NCBI GenBank assembly: GCA_003313425.1
Contig: NHZP01000011.1
Span: 1,302,001-1,366,000, forward strand
Length of the DNA: 64,000 nt
DNA from: Pseudopyrenochaeta lycopersici
Taxonomy: Eukaryota; Ascomycota; Dothideomycetes; Pleosporales; Pseudopyrenochaetaceae
Reading direction: 5' to 3'
Position numbers and translations under genes: made by a program. Below the pieces are notes generated by a model, which made no database searches, was not told the origin of the DNA, and saw only the letters and a program-made list of their open reading frames with translations. Positions 22,023 to 33,918 of the stretch are shown here, piece after piece (position 1 is the first letter of the stretch; each line of letters begins with the position of its first letter).

Positions 22023-23903
22023 CGAAGCCTTAGTATGTCAAGACGTGACCGAAGTAATGTTGTGCGTACGAGGTGTAATCGAAGGAGTTGCTGAAGGCCG
22101 ATGTGTTGTTGTAATGAAAGGGCCTGATGAGTAAAATACTTTAATCGTCGATGTGGAGTAGACGCGTTTAAGAGCTGGTAGATACGAGATCCATGTATGT
22201 ATCGACGATTCGAGAGCGTACCAGATTCCCAGGTTGGTGATAGTCACGCTTGTTCTTGCGGCCCGAGTCAATAACCTCCACCTTTCAATTTGGCTGCGTC
22301 CCGCTTGTAAAGTTAGGGTAATATGCTTGCAGTGGATATGCGGTTCAAACTTAAAACTGCATGCCCCAACGTTGATCCATACGGCCCTTATACTGACACG
22401 GATATCCCACGCTTCCGCTCCCCGCGTGCTTGACTAACAACCCTGGACCTAAGTCATCATCGCAAAGCCTTCAAAACCGCGTAGATCGGACGATAAACAG
22501 CTCACTTCGGTACCGTCCGGTGGGAGGGGCAGTTCTGTCGGTTGCGCAGGGGACCCAGATTTCTGTGCACCAAGGCTGTGTTCCGCATTGTGGCATATGC
22601 AGGCGCCGAAAGTGGGTTGCCGACTCGCCGAATTGTGCATTTGCGGCACAAGGATATCAAAGATTTCCTCGGGAAGTTAACACCAGTCAGAGAAGAGCAT
22701 CGTTCTTTAAATTGAAGCCAGAAACGATCAATCACGTCTCTATCCTTCCGAAATCTGACAGGGAGTATAAATAGCCGTGGGGGAACGTATCCCCAGTCTC
22801 AATAGCTGTCGTCCTCGAAGCCTTGAGAAAAGCAGCCTCAAAAGTAGACTATCCTTCATCCACCACGTGGTTGCAAAACGCTCGCTTAATTCTCATTGCC
22901 ACAAGTCATGTTCGCATCCTTCCGCAAATGTGGTGTTGTGTGCAAACTGGTCCCTAAATGATCCGAGATTGTGGGAGCACCACTCGTGACGGTGACCACA
23001 CAATGTGGATCTGAAATGTTTGTCTGCGCCTTGTGATCGCCGAGTTATTGGAGTAAGCCACTGACAAGAAAAGATATTTGCCAGCTGAATCGTGACCACT
23101 GTTGACTCGCACACTACTCCTGTTTTGTCTTTGTTGAAGTCTTGAATGAAGTGTACGCATCGAGAAGTCGATTGACAACATGGCTAATATCATATCCGCA
23201 ATGGCCCAACATGGTGCGACAATCCGACATCCCCAAACCAGCGGGCAATCCCGCATTTGTCCCACAAGGCTGAACAAGATGTTCTGGACCTAAAACGCAG
23301 TATCGACGATCGTGCTTCGAAGTTTTCCTGTGCACGTGTGGGGCGGTGATTTTCGGCAAGGCTGCGTCCCTCGTGATAATGGCGTGAGACTGGTACGACA
23401 CGTCCCAAAGCGGCGGCATCCTTGGCTTAGGAAGCAATACGCCTAGGCTTTTGGACATCGGTGTTTCTGGGAAAGACCCGACTCCCGGCTTGACAGCTAT
23501 AATTTTTGCTACGTCTGGATGCAAGCTGCTTCATCATCGTTTCTTCAGCCTATTGGAACTGAAAGGGAAATTGCAAAATCGGCCAGGATGAACCAGGGAA
23601 TCCATTGACTGAGTTCTGCACGACCGACTCGGTATTCGAAGGCCCGAGGGGAAGTGGAGTGTCGCTGCGATGGTGGGGTGTCGTCGTCAGGCTCGAGCCA
23701 TATCCTTTCTTGCGACTCTGTAGCGAAAACGCTCACACATGGGTACATGGACATCTCCGTCAGAGTAGGTCAATCGATATTGGCGGTAGCGACGATGTTG
23801 TCACAGGTGACGATGAGGCGTCGTTTGACGAGGCAACCGCGTTGTAAACCCCACCAGGTAACCTCCGCCCAAGCTTCTTAGCTCTCAGCTTCAAACTACC
23901 AAC
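22023..23903. other. 1.9 kb divergent intergenic region
   Basis: Contains the promoters of the bHLH gene (minus) and the metallophosphoesterase gene (plus). Short frames on both strands lack motifs. A good TATA box at 22766 has no annotated gene behind it. Confidence 0.5.
22766..22773 (+). promoter_or_regulatory. Orphan TATA box
   Basis: TATAAATA on the plus strand in an otherwise mixed-composition region. The nearest plus-strand gene begins 1.1 kb away at 23904. A 17-codon open frame starts at 22908 (MFASFRKCGVVCKLVPK), about 110 nt after a start site 30 bp downstream of the box. Could be a promoter for a short or non-coding transcript, or chance. Confidence 0.3.
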
Positions 23904-25018
23904 ATGTCCACAACTACAGCGGCATTGACAGGGCCCACGCACATCAAGACTCGATTTCTCATCATTTCAGATACCCATTCCGCTTCACCATCGCAAAATG
24001 CTGCCAAAGGGGATGTTTCATTCCGGCCACCACTTCCCAAAGCTGATGTACTCCTGCACTGTGGTGACTTGACCATGATTGGCCATTTACATGAATACGA
24101 CAAGACTTTAGACATGTTAGAGAGCATTGATGCAGATTTGAAGCTCGTTATCGCTGGCAACCACGACATTAGTCTGGGTGAAGAGTATTATAACAGGAAA
24201 GGACAGTACATGCACAGGCGCGCCGAGTATGATGAAGAACTACCCAGAAAGGCAAGAGATATGTGGAAGGGTGAGCGAGCGAAGAGAGCTGGAGTTACGT
24301 ATCTCGACGAAGGGACGCATAGGTTTACGTTGAAGAATGGGGCTATTCTGCGAGTACGATCTCACGCAAGCCCTGGCGCTTTGCAATGCTAATACTACCA
24401 AGGTTTATGCTTCGCCATATCAACCAGAATTCTGCGATTGGGCCTTCCCGTACTGGCGGAATCAAGACCGCTACAACCCCCCTCACCAATGCACGCCACG
24501 CGCTATGCCCATTGCTGAAAATCCAGTTCCTGACTTTCCTAAAATCGATGTCATGATGACTCACGGTCCACCTGTGGGTGTTCTAGATGCGACCGATAGG
24601 GGCGAACACGTCGGATGCGAGCATCTCTTGCGAGCTGCTCGACGCTGCAAACCACGCTTGCACTGCTTCGGACACATACACGAGGGCTGGGGCGCGCAAC
24701 GCGTACGGTGGAAGGAGGGTGCGGAACTCGATGTCAAAGTTGAGGAGCACATTGAAAGGGTGGATACGATTGAGACTGACCAGAAAGAGATGGCAGAGGA
24801 TAGAGCAGCGAGTGTGGATATCAGTCAGGGCGCTCCCATGGCCATCGACTTCGGGAAAGAGACGCTCATGGTCAATGCGAGTAGTATGTCCAAGTCCAAG
24901 TATAAACTGAATACAGGACACAGACTGACTTGTAACTCAACCTTTAGTCATGACACTCACTTACAGGCCCTGGAATGGGCCATGGTGCGTTGACATGGAT
25001 CTTGAGAAGGCAGTGTAA
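23904..25018 (+). CDS. Calcineurin-like metallophosphoesterase
   Basis: Predicted 332-residue phosphoesterase. Exons 23904-24353, 24403-24880, 24948-25018; introns 49 and 67 nt. All metal-site blocks are present in order: D23-x-H25 (ISDTHS), D55 (HCGDLT), N86-H87-D88 (AGNHD), then MTHGPP and GHIHEGWG. The last intron splits an Ile codon and restores NAIMTLTYRP, the expected final strand of the fold. This is the cytosolic fungal subgroup related to mammalian MPPED proteins; the natural substrate is unknown. No signal peptide is seen. Confidence 0.92.
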
Positions 25019-27203
25019 GAGTCGCGGCGACCGGAACGAATTATACAAGTAGCAGTGTCGTCAAAGTTCACGGTTTTGTACATGAGCATTACAAGCCGAA
25101 ATGGCAGCGGTTACTGCAGCACTAGCTATAGTACGCACGGATCTGCAAAAGATTGGTTGCAATACCGAATATTGTCAATGGATAAGGCTCACAATACCTG
25201 AGATCGTCTGTAGCTGCTTTTACTATCTTTCTCAGAGCGAAATGTGCTATGCGTACAATTTGTCATTGAAAAATTGAAGGCTAGCGTCATTACGGACAAC
25301 TGGGCTTTGGGTTGGAGTGTTTGAGATCGTTCGCAAGGTTGATGTTGACGAAAACACACAGTATGCCGCATTCTCAATATCCTGCTCCTTGGCCCCCACT
25401 CCTCAGACTTACAGTTCACTCAACAGCACCCAATTTAAAGATATACTCATCTCACACCATATTGGCATGATTTTTTGCACTGGGAGTGTTCCCATTCGCG
25501 CGTAAAGAACCTCAGCTAGCTTGGTTCGTGGCGGTACCACTCGATGGGTGTGCCAGGATGAATCATTGTTGGGTGCGGCAGAAACGCTTGATGATCTGAA
25601 CGCAGACTCTGTTACTAGGATCCACTTGCTTTGCATAAGCAAACTTTATAGAAGTCTGAGGAGCTTCAGAGTATTCTGGGCTACTAGGCAAAGGGGGGAC
25701 TAAGGAATGGGCGGTGTCCGATTCAAACGAACCCCAGATCTACCAAATAAAGTTAAATGGTCAGAAGACCTGGGCGCTCAAGTTGCCATTTTCTGATAAA
25801 AAAAGCAAAGGAGTATGCAACCACACAGCTTCCGGATTTGCACATGTATACACATGAGTCAGCATTAGACACTTGTACGCTGTGACATCAGTATCTGCTG
25901 AGTTGTGCTCAGCGCCGAGACCTAATATATATCTCACATCTTCGAGCTCTCTTGCTACCCCAAGGCAGGTCTACGTTATGTCAAGCCACTTTGTGCGCCG
26001 CGTGGCGTAAATCTATCGCTCGTATTACGGAGGAGGCTCCGGTGGTCATGTTCGTGACTGCGAAATACTGCCGTGCAATTGACGACGAACTGGGCGGTCT
26101 GAAGCCATTTCGGCCAAAAACCCAGCAAACGGAACTCGGTCTGCCGCGGAAGCAGCGGTTGGTGTCAAGGGAAATGCGTACCGTGCAGACATGTAGCCAA
26201 CCGCATCGTCGATGTACAGGAGAGCCAGATTGTCGTAGTTCTGCACCTAGCCCGACAAAGGATGCCAAGAGAAAGCAATGAAGTGTTGACAAGATTCCTA
26301 GACGCGAAAAAAGCGATGCCGATCAGAAAAACATGACTGCCAGGACAGGCGGCGTCTTTAAACACTACTGAAGGTGCTCATGATGCCAATGCCAAGACGA
26401 GGATCATGTCCGTTTCAGCCACGCTTGGACTCCGTATCGAGGAGCCAGCATTATTGTACTCTGGTGCACAAGCGCTTGCAACGGCGCTCCGCTCCGACTT
26501 GGTTGCAGCGCAGTTGTGAGGCGCTTCCTCGGAAGGTTCCACGACGGCAGTTCTTGTGCTCTCGTCGAGTCTGGGGCAGGTGCTGAGACTGGTGGTCCGG
26601 GCAGGATCTGTCGCACCTGTTTCCAAAGGCTTGCTGGATCAATTTATCTCAGGTCCCAGCACATGATGCAGCTCGAGGCGGCGGAGCCTTGGGCGGACCG
26701 CAGCAGGACTTTGTCGGGAGCTTGGCAGCGCTGGCAAGCACGGCGGGGCGACACTGAGCAGGCGCCAGGAAGGCAGCGGGAGGTTGCTCAGCGCTGCTCA
26801 GACACATGCAGCGCTGGCCAAGGCAAAGCGAGCCGACAAAGAGACGGCGCTGCAACGGCTCAAGGACACAATACTGCCGCGTATCCCGTCTTGTCGGCCT
26901 CAGCAGAGCTCCTGGGAGAGTTGCGCTGGGTCCTCAGACGGCGGCCGTGATTGGCCGCATGTGCCCTCACATCTATGCCCAGCGAGAATGCCGAGCCTTG
27001 GGATGAAGAGCCAAGCCCCAGACTGCTCTCCCAAGGCCTTGAGGGCGAAAGCTGTATGTAACAAGAGTCTTGCCTCTCCTGAGGAAAGCGTCTGCCTCTG
27101 ATATAACATGCCCGTTGTCTCGTCGACTTCGCATGGTATCACCGCTCGCCTCCCACCGCTAATGTTCGCCCAACCATAGCCTGAAGCCCCCCGACTGCCG
27201 GCC
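25019..27203. other. 2.2 kb without a convincing gene
   Basis: Many short frames on both strands. A minus-strand patch at 26365-25981 includes a hydrophobic stretch (HVFLIGIAFFASRN) and a second frame with LALLYIDDAVGYMSARYAFP, which could be remnants of a small membrane protein, but no splice pair joins them cleanly. From about 26480 to 27200 the DNA is GC-rich with frames in all phases. Promoter of the next gene lies at the right end. Confidence 0.4.
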
Positions 27204-28171
27204 ATGGACCCCCAGCGCCCGCCAGCGCCCTATTCGGCCACATACACGCACCAGAGCCAACCCTATTACCAGCCGTCGCCCAACACGTCGTCGGACGACG
27301 GCGACGACGACTACGTGTACAAGGAGAAAGACGCATACTCCGCCCAGTACAAGAGCCACTCGGCGCGAGCCAGCAAGCAGAGCACCCGCCGCGCCCACGA
27401 TTCCGTCATCTCGCACCCCTTCTCGCCAAAGATCTCGTCGCCGCCCAGCCCTACCAGCAGCGTCTCGTCGGCCAGCCGCCAGCACCGCTCCACGCCTGAG
27501 ATACAGCGTGCGCCAGCCACTCAGGACATCGCATATCCGCTCCAGGCGCATGTCGACCCGGAAAAGCATGGCTATGGCTCCTCCCAGGGCGGCCATCGGT
27601 CAGCGAACCGCGCATCTGCGCTAGACGCCGATGCCGTCGTCTACGACCAGGGCGAGTACCACGAGAAAGGGCCAGAGGAGAAGGCATGGCAGCTCCTGGT
27701 ACGCTCTCCTGCAAATCCCCTCACCCACCCGCCCGGCTAACCCTCATCTAGTTCTACCTCTCAGGCCCCTGCGCGCTCCTGTCCATCGTCATCACCTTCT
27801 GGGCCGTCATCGCGCTGCTGATCTCGCTCGCACTAGCACCCCTGCGAATCTGCAGCGCCCGCCCTCCCATCTCCGCCCAACTCACAACCTTGCTCTCCCC
27901 CGCGCTGAACCTACAGCTGCATCTGGTCTACTCCCACAACTCGGCAACAGGCTACAGCCCACCAATGCTCGTCGTCATCCACCTCCTGTCGCCTATTGTC
28001 GCATTTGGTGTCGCAATAGCCGCGTGGACAGCCGCCGCTTTCTGGATCTTCACCTCCATCTTGGGAGATCCCGGCGGCAACGATGGACACAATGACGGCA
28101 AGGAGAGCATCCTGGGCGTCAGAAACTGGTGGGAGAGATGGCTCTCACGAGGATTGAGAGAGACGCCTTGA
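27204..28171 (+). CDS. Uncharacterised two-helix membrane protein
   Basis: Predicted 304 residues. Exons 27204-27698 and 27752-28171 with a 53 nt intron that falls just before the first membrane segment. The N-terminal 165 residues are hydrophilic and disordered, rich in Ser, Tyr, Pro and Asp (SSDDGDDDYVYKEKD), with many possible phosphosites. Two hydrophobic regions follow: FYLSGPCALLSIVITFWAVI with its continuation (about 166-200), and one starting MLVVIHLLSPIVAFGVAIAA (about 230-262). The C-terminus is short and basic (NWWERWLSRGLRETP). A long cytosolic tail plus two helices suggests a membrane-anchored scaffold or regulator. No family recognised. Confidence 0.8.
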
Positions 28172-30154
28172 AGAGAGAGGCACTGTATTACAACCACTTG
28201 TTCGACTCACCAACGATTTTACGCGACTACATTACGCTCAAAGGCTGCGGCCAGAGCAGCGTTCCAGCGGCATACCATATGGCGTATATTATTTTTTATT
28301 TTACAGGGAATTGGCATGGCGGTTAAGCTGATCTGGAATGACAGCGCGGCGTTCACTTTACTTGCGGCAGTCACCGTATGGGCGGTGGCATTGGAACCGT
28401 TGGGCTCGGTTTTCCACACGATATACCCCATTCTACCTGAATATTATCAATGAGCAGTCTCACTATCCTTGCATGTCATTTAGACTGAATTTGATGCCAC
28501 TGTGAACCCTTCAACTGTGACACATCACGAAACCCAAGCAGCTGGACGACCAAGCCACTACACTTTTCTAGCTTGCAACTCAATATCACCTCATTACACA
28601 GCCCCAAGGCTTCGACATGAATCCCATTGGATAGGCATCATCACAGGCGCGAAAATAAACCCACCCCACTATCTGAGCTGTAAACCATGCTAACCAAACT
28701 GAACCCACGCGTTCGTTGGGCAAGTACTATCTTCAACCAGCAGTCCAACGCCGCGCTCCGCTGTTTACAGTCTCTTCACCGCTCCTCTCATATCTCTCGG
28801 TTCACATGCCGTCCAAGAGCGCCAATCCCGCCCAGTTCCGCCGACGCACGAGTCCGCCCCAGACATGAGCAAAGGGCGTAATTATGAGCAGCGCTGCTGC
28901 CAAGCGCAATGATGGCGCGGGGATGAGGTAGCTATTATCTTACCATATTCGTTAATCGCCTCTTGTCCATGGCGATAACTCGTCTTCCTCGGCGTCACGC
29001 CCGACCTCACCATGATAAAATATCGCGCCAAGGCTGCATGTACCTGCACGGCGACGCTTTCGAGAGCACATTTTTCCCACTTTTCGCAGAAAGACGCCAT
29101 GCAGCAAATTTTACCAAAACGCACTTTTATACTTAATACCCGTCTTGTTTCCGATGTCTACATTCCAGGACCAGCCTAATTCGCGCTATCGCGGTAGTGT
29201 GTAGCTTGGGGGTTGCGAAAAAAAAAAAGGCCCTAGGTTTTGGCACCCGGAAAGCGACCGACAGAGGCCAAGACTCGTCCAAGGTTCCCCGTGGTAAATC
29301 TCGGACCTGAAGTTTCAGACGGAGACAAGACGGATACGTCGGCTTCGTAGCGGCGTATCATCGTATATGAGAAATGGCAGTCATTTCACACGCAGAAGGT
29401 GTCGCTGACGAAGTTCGGCTTCGTAATCCAAATTGCTTTCATGGCAAAGACCGGAATACTGGTTATTGGTTCAAGGTGCTCCCTGAAATATCTGGGGAGC
29501 CAAGACAGGTGTTCGCGGAGGATTTTGATAAGTGAAACTTGGACGTTTTGACGTGCGTCGGAGGGAGCAAAGTATCGTCGTCACGCGGGAAATGCTCCGA
29601 CGCTTCCTGAAACACCAGCGGGGTGGACTTTCAGAGTTTAAGATGACGCACGCAATGATGAGGTCCTTAGGGTGCGTGTGATTGGATCGAGAATAGTGTA
29701 TGGAGCCTTAAAAGTGGAGCCTGGCATAGGATTAAAGAAACTTCATGTAATATGACAAGCGTTTTTGGGTATTGTATTAGTCGGGATCTTAGTCGTGTAC
29801 CAGAAGCGAGAGGATAAGTCACGACACCTGGAAAGAGAGTCGCACGGTACGCAAGAGTAATAGACCAATATTTTATTGGATATACATGAGGCATCTAAGG
29901 ACATTACTGCATGATACAAAGAAGAACGTATAGACAAGCGAAGGTGAACAGAGAATCTGTAAAGGGGGGATATAGGGGTATAATACAATACAATGGTAAG
30001 AAGAGAAAGTATTTTCAAGTGTGCAGAAACATCTCCCATACTATGTGTGTAGGGGCAAATGGACATTGCACATTGTCTGTGGTGGAGCAAGATAGGATCC
30101 AGGAAATAGGTTGTCGGTGATGATTGGCTTGATGCATCACGTTTTCGTGTTCGG
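28172..30154. other. 2.0 kb intergenic region
   Basis: Between a plus-strand and a minus-strand gene that converge. No frame above about 115 codons and no motif. An A-run of 11 near 29219 and AT-rich sequence from 29690 onward fit untranslated DNA. Two similar CGGCTTCGTA patches near 29340 and 29422 are probably chance. Confidence 0.5.
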
Positions 30155-31237
30155 CTATTGTACGATATTGTTCGGACTCTGTCGATCTTGCGTGTTCGGA
30201 GTGATCTCCTTCTCCCTTACTATCACCTGGCTCTTCATCGTCATCATCTTCTTCTGTGTGCGCACCCTCGTGAGCTCTCTCATCAGGCAATTCTTGAGAC
30301 ACTGCTCAACCAATGATGGATCGCTCTCCACGAAATCCTCGTTGATGGTCCAGCGGCCACTCATGGTTCTCCTCATACAACTCCTTTCACTCCCTATTTG
30401 TTTCTGGAAGACGTGGTCAAGGAAGGCGTATGAGTCGTCAAAAGTCTTGTTGCAGCTACTGCACGCAAACATGGCCTTGTCGTCCAGCGTGGAGGGGCCT
30501 TGGGCGATGTGTGATGTGAAGAGTATGCATCTGTAATCTGGTAACCCAGAATGTGCTGTTACAGATATGCAAGCGTCGCAATGAGGACACAATTCTCGGT
30601 CATCATGGCGGTCTTTGGATTTCAGTTTTTTCGTCCTAAGATTGCTGGATTTCGTCTCTTTTAGATCCTTCCGGAGTTGGTCTGCGAATGGACAAAATTC
30701 AACCTTGAAACGTGGAGGTGGGAGAACCGGTGCAAATGAACGGGAGTCGAAGCGGGCGTACTGTTCACGTAGAGCAGCGAGGCAGATACGTCGGATGCTC
30801 TTCGCCGTGGTGATGATATCGTCATACGGTATGGGCGTTGGTGTGGGCGATAGTGCACTGTCGTAGAGCGGCTGTCGAATTTCATACTGAAGCCGCAGAA
30901 GTTGAGCGGACAAAATAGTGTGGCATTTCGCTGATATAGTGTTAGTATTATGTGATTGGGTTGGCAAAATGTTGGTGCACATACAGTCCCCTTGTTCGAA
31001 TCTAGTCCCGAATAGCTCCTTGCCATTTTGCATGAGTCGTTGGACCTGACGCCCCAGGCTCAGCGCTTTGCCCAGGGCATCGTCCTGATTTTTCGCTCCA
31101 AAGCAGGCCCATAGCGGACGTCGACGTTGATTCCGTGCTTGCCATTGTTCATATGCTTCGTATGCATTCTGGAATTCGCGGTCGATGTCCCATAATGTGA
31201 AAGATGTGTGCTGGGACTTTTCCCAATGGACAGCCAT
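30155..31237 (-). CDS. Uncharacterised protein with Cys-pair zinc-binding region
   Basis: Predicted 342 residues. Exons 31237-30985 and 30930-30155. The 54 nt intron has GTATGT, a CTAAC branch site and CAG, but contains no stop and is a multiple of three, so reading through it would add 18 residues. The N-terminal part is helical (FTLWDIDREFQNAYEAYEQW). The C-terminal half carries paired cysteines: LCPHCDACI, then FACSSCNKTFDDSYAFLDHV, the latter like a C2H2 finger missing a standard second His. The tail is acidic-basic and ends QDRQSPNNIVQ. An ATG four codons upstream (31249) is also possible. Function unknown; nucleic-acid binding would be a guess. Confidence 0.75.
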   Translation of the reverse strand: MAVHWEKSQHTSFTLWDIDREFQNAYEAYEQWQARNQRRRPLWACFGAKNQDDALGKALSLGRQVQRLMQNGKELFGTRFEQGDCMCTNILPTQSHNTNTISAKCHTILSAQLLRLQYEIRQPLYDSALSPTPTPIPYDDIITTAKSIRRICLAALREQYARFDSRSFAPVLPPPRFKVEFCPFADQLRKDLKETKSSNLRTKKLKSKDRHDDRELCPHCDACISVTAHSGLPDYRCILFTSHIAQGPSTLDDKAMFACSSCNKTFDDSYAFLDHVFQKQIGSERSCMRRTMSGRWTINEDFVESDPSLVEQCLKNCLMRELTRVRTQKKMMTMKSQVIVREKEITPNTQDRQSPNNIVQ

Positions 31238-32167
31238 GGTTACGGGCATTAAACTAAGCAATAAACAACACGTAAGGTCGTAAAGGACAAAAAAAATATG
31301 TGTAACGATAGACGAGGACAGCAGGCTCGGAGAGGTCACTGTTAAGACTGCACTATTATGATAGCTGCTGCTGCTGAGGATAGACAGCACGCAGACGCGT
31401 GATGTCAAGAGAGGCGCAGAAATTGAACGCGATGCCTTCAAAATCAGGGTCCACATCTCGGGGGTACTACGCTGGCTTTACATACCGCAGGATCGTGTCG
31501 CCTGCAGGAACCGCGGCTGAGCACCAGAGCTGACATCGTGGAGATTGCGCGGAAGAAATTATTTGGGATTTTGTGGCGCTACTGGGCAATATTGCGCATG
31601 ACGAGGGATGCATAGCCTTTACCACCTCTTGATGCGGTCTCGAGCAGTTTGGACCCTTCGCTACATACGACGACGTATGAGGAAAAACAGGAAGATGCTG
31701 GTAAGTGAGAAATGATATTCAGGTACCGCGCTATCACCGCTATAATTGCATATCTTAAGGGGGAGCGAACGCTGGAGATAACCCTGTTGCAGCCATGATC
31801 CCCCCTGAGGAGTCCGAGCACTCCCGTCCTCGCCGACTAGTGTCAGCCTCAGTTAAGTCGTGGCACGATACGAGAGCAACAAAACCGCTCGCATTGAAAA
31901 GGTCGTGAACAAGGCCGCATTGATTAATCATGCTACCCCTCAGCTTTCGTCCGATGCCGACATGCACTGGTTGCTGTTGTTGTTTTTGTTGTTGTTTGGG
32001 ACCAAGACCCTGTGCCAACACAACGGCCAAACCCCACGTCGCTTTCTGCCCCGCTATGGCGAAGCCCAAGTTTCGGTCCTGCTTGCTGTGTTCATGACTT
32101 TCACCTTGCGCTCCCCTCAATTGCCACGTCCAGTTGACTTGCTTGCAATCAGCCCTTCTGAGAGACC
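31238..32167. other. Divergent intergenic region with (GTT)n tract
   Basis: Separates the Cys-pair gene (minus) from UreG (plus). A trinucleotide-like GTT tract lies at about 31969-31998. The remaining frames are short. UreG promoter is expected in the right half. Confidence 0.6.
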
Positions 32168-33157
32168 ATGTCGCACAGCCACTCACATGATGGCGCGTCA
32201 CATTCGCATGCTGCCGCAGACCACGGCCACACTCATGAGATCCTAGATGGCCCTGGAAGCTTCATTGGGCGCGAGATGCCCATCATTGAGGGCAGAGACT
32301 GGGAAGAGAGAGCCTTTACCATTGGCATTGGAGGGTTTGTCTCCCTTTGCTGCCTGCCTGAAATGCTCTGCCACCCCACAAAGTGACTGCAAGCTTTCAA
32401 CAATTTATGCTAGGCGTGAGAGCCATCCAGTACTGACTTAACCAGTCCTGTCGGCTCCGGCAAGACAGCGCTCATGCTGACCCTCTGCAAACACCTTCGA
32501 ACTCGCTTCTCCATAGCCGCAGTGACAAACGACATCTTCACAAGAGAAGATGCCGAGTTCTTGACCAAGAACAACGCTCTCCCCGCGTAAGTCTTCACTA
32601 CATCCTGCCGCTATGACTAAGCTCATGACATCGACAACAGCGATCGCATTGTAGCCGTCGAGACGGGTGGCTGTCCTCACGCCGCCGTTCGCGAAGATAT
32701 CTCTGTCAACCTCCTCACACTGACCAACTTGCACCAAAAATTCAACACTGACCTCCTCCTCATTGAATCCGGCGGCGACAACCTAGCCGCAAATTACTCC
32801 CGTGAGCTTGCCGACTTCATCATCTATGTCATTGATGTCTCGGGCGGTGACAAAATTCCCCGCAAAGGCGGACCAGGCATCACACAATCCGACCTTCTGA
32901 TCGTCAACAAGATCGATCTGGCCGAGGCAGTGGGTGCTGACCTGAACGTCATGGAGAGGGATAGTAGGAGAATGAGAGAGGGAGGCCCCACCATTTTCGC
33001 TGTGGTGAAGAAGGACCAAGGAGTGGATGCTATTGTCGACCTGATTTTGTCAGCCTGGAAAGCTTCGGGCGCGACCCAGGCACGAAGGGACAAATTTGAG
33101 CCCACTCTGATGGAGGAAAATGTAGAGGGTAAGGAGAGGAGCTATAGCATGTCCTGA
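32168..33157 (+). CDS. ureG: Urease accessory GTPase UreG
   Basis: Predicted 274-residue SIMIBI-class GTPase that helps deliver nickel to apo-urease. Exons 32168-32334, 32446-32586, 32641-33157; introns 111 and 54 nt. The N-terminus is His-rich ([18 protein letters not shown]), typical of eukaryotic UreG and able to bind Ni or Zn. Intron 1 splits the Gly codon just before the P-loop, giving [11 protein letters not shown]. Later motifs follow: [28 protein letters not shown] (metal-binding Cys-Pro-His), [15 protein letters not shown] and the guanine-specificity block [11 protein letters not shown]. The other urease genes are not in this window. Confidence 0.97.
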
Positions 33158-33918
33158 GAGACTATTGTACGTCGTCAACAACACCGGAACAGAAAGTATC
33201 GTTCGCCTTGATCAAGACTTGGCCTGCGCTATCAGAATAGAACACACAAAAGTATCTAACACCCTGAAAGTTTGAGCTTTATCCAAATTGGCCATAACAT
33301 GGGGGAAACTCGCCAAACTCAACTCCTCTCTGCATAAAGTTACCACAACGACTTTCAGGCATCGTCAAACCGCGGATATATTTGAACAATCCCGTATCCA
33401 TGCCGCGTACAATTTGGTTCGCCAAAAGAGCAAAAAAAACATACAACAGTGGGGATTCGCCAGTGGTCACCCACCTGACTACTAATCCACCGGTCGCAGC
33501 CTTAAGTATGGCTGAGCGGACGGGAAGCCCTGGTGTACTGCGCCTATGGTCGTATGTAGCATAGCAGCTCTAGCTGTTGCACATATAACTCCAGTTAATA
33601 GTCCATATACTACGTTGTGACATCGAGCCCACTCACTAGCAGCATCGTCTAGAAAGGGCGGTTTCATAGGATACGTCTCGACTTGCCACTTTTCCGAACA
33701 GATTCCGACAAAGCAGTATGCACTGAGTTCTGAAGAGGCCTGTAGGAAACAATAAAGAAGAGTGAGAGTAGTAAAAGACAATGAACAATCAGAGTTTCTG
33801 CAAATATGGGACGGTATTGCATATACAGCTTGTTACATTCAAGACAAAACGAAACGCTCGCAAATCTGATACTTGACAAATATTCCAACAGGGTAAACGA
33901 TGACGCTCTCAGTGCAGC
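33158..33918. other. Convergent intergenic region
   Basis: 3' flanks of UreG and the acyl-CoA synthetase gene. Frames up to about 100 codons occur but overlap on both strands and lack motifs. Confidence 0.6.

Noticed and set aside
31860..32246. 128-codon plus-strand frame upstream of and overlapping UreG
   Set aside because: Overlaps the true UreG start in another frame. Its Leu-rich stretch comes from the GTT/TTG tract, not from a membrane protein.
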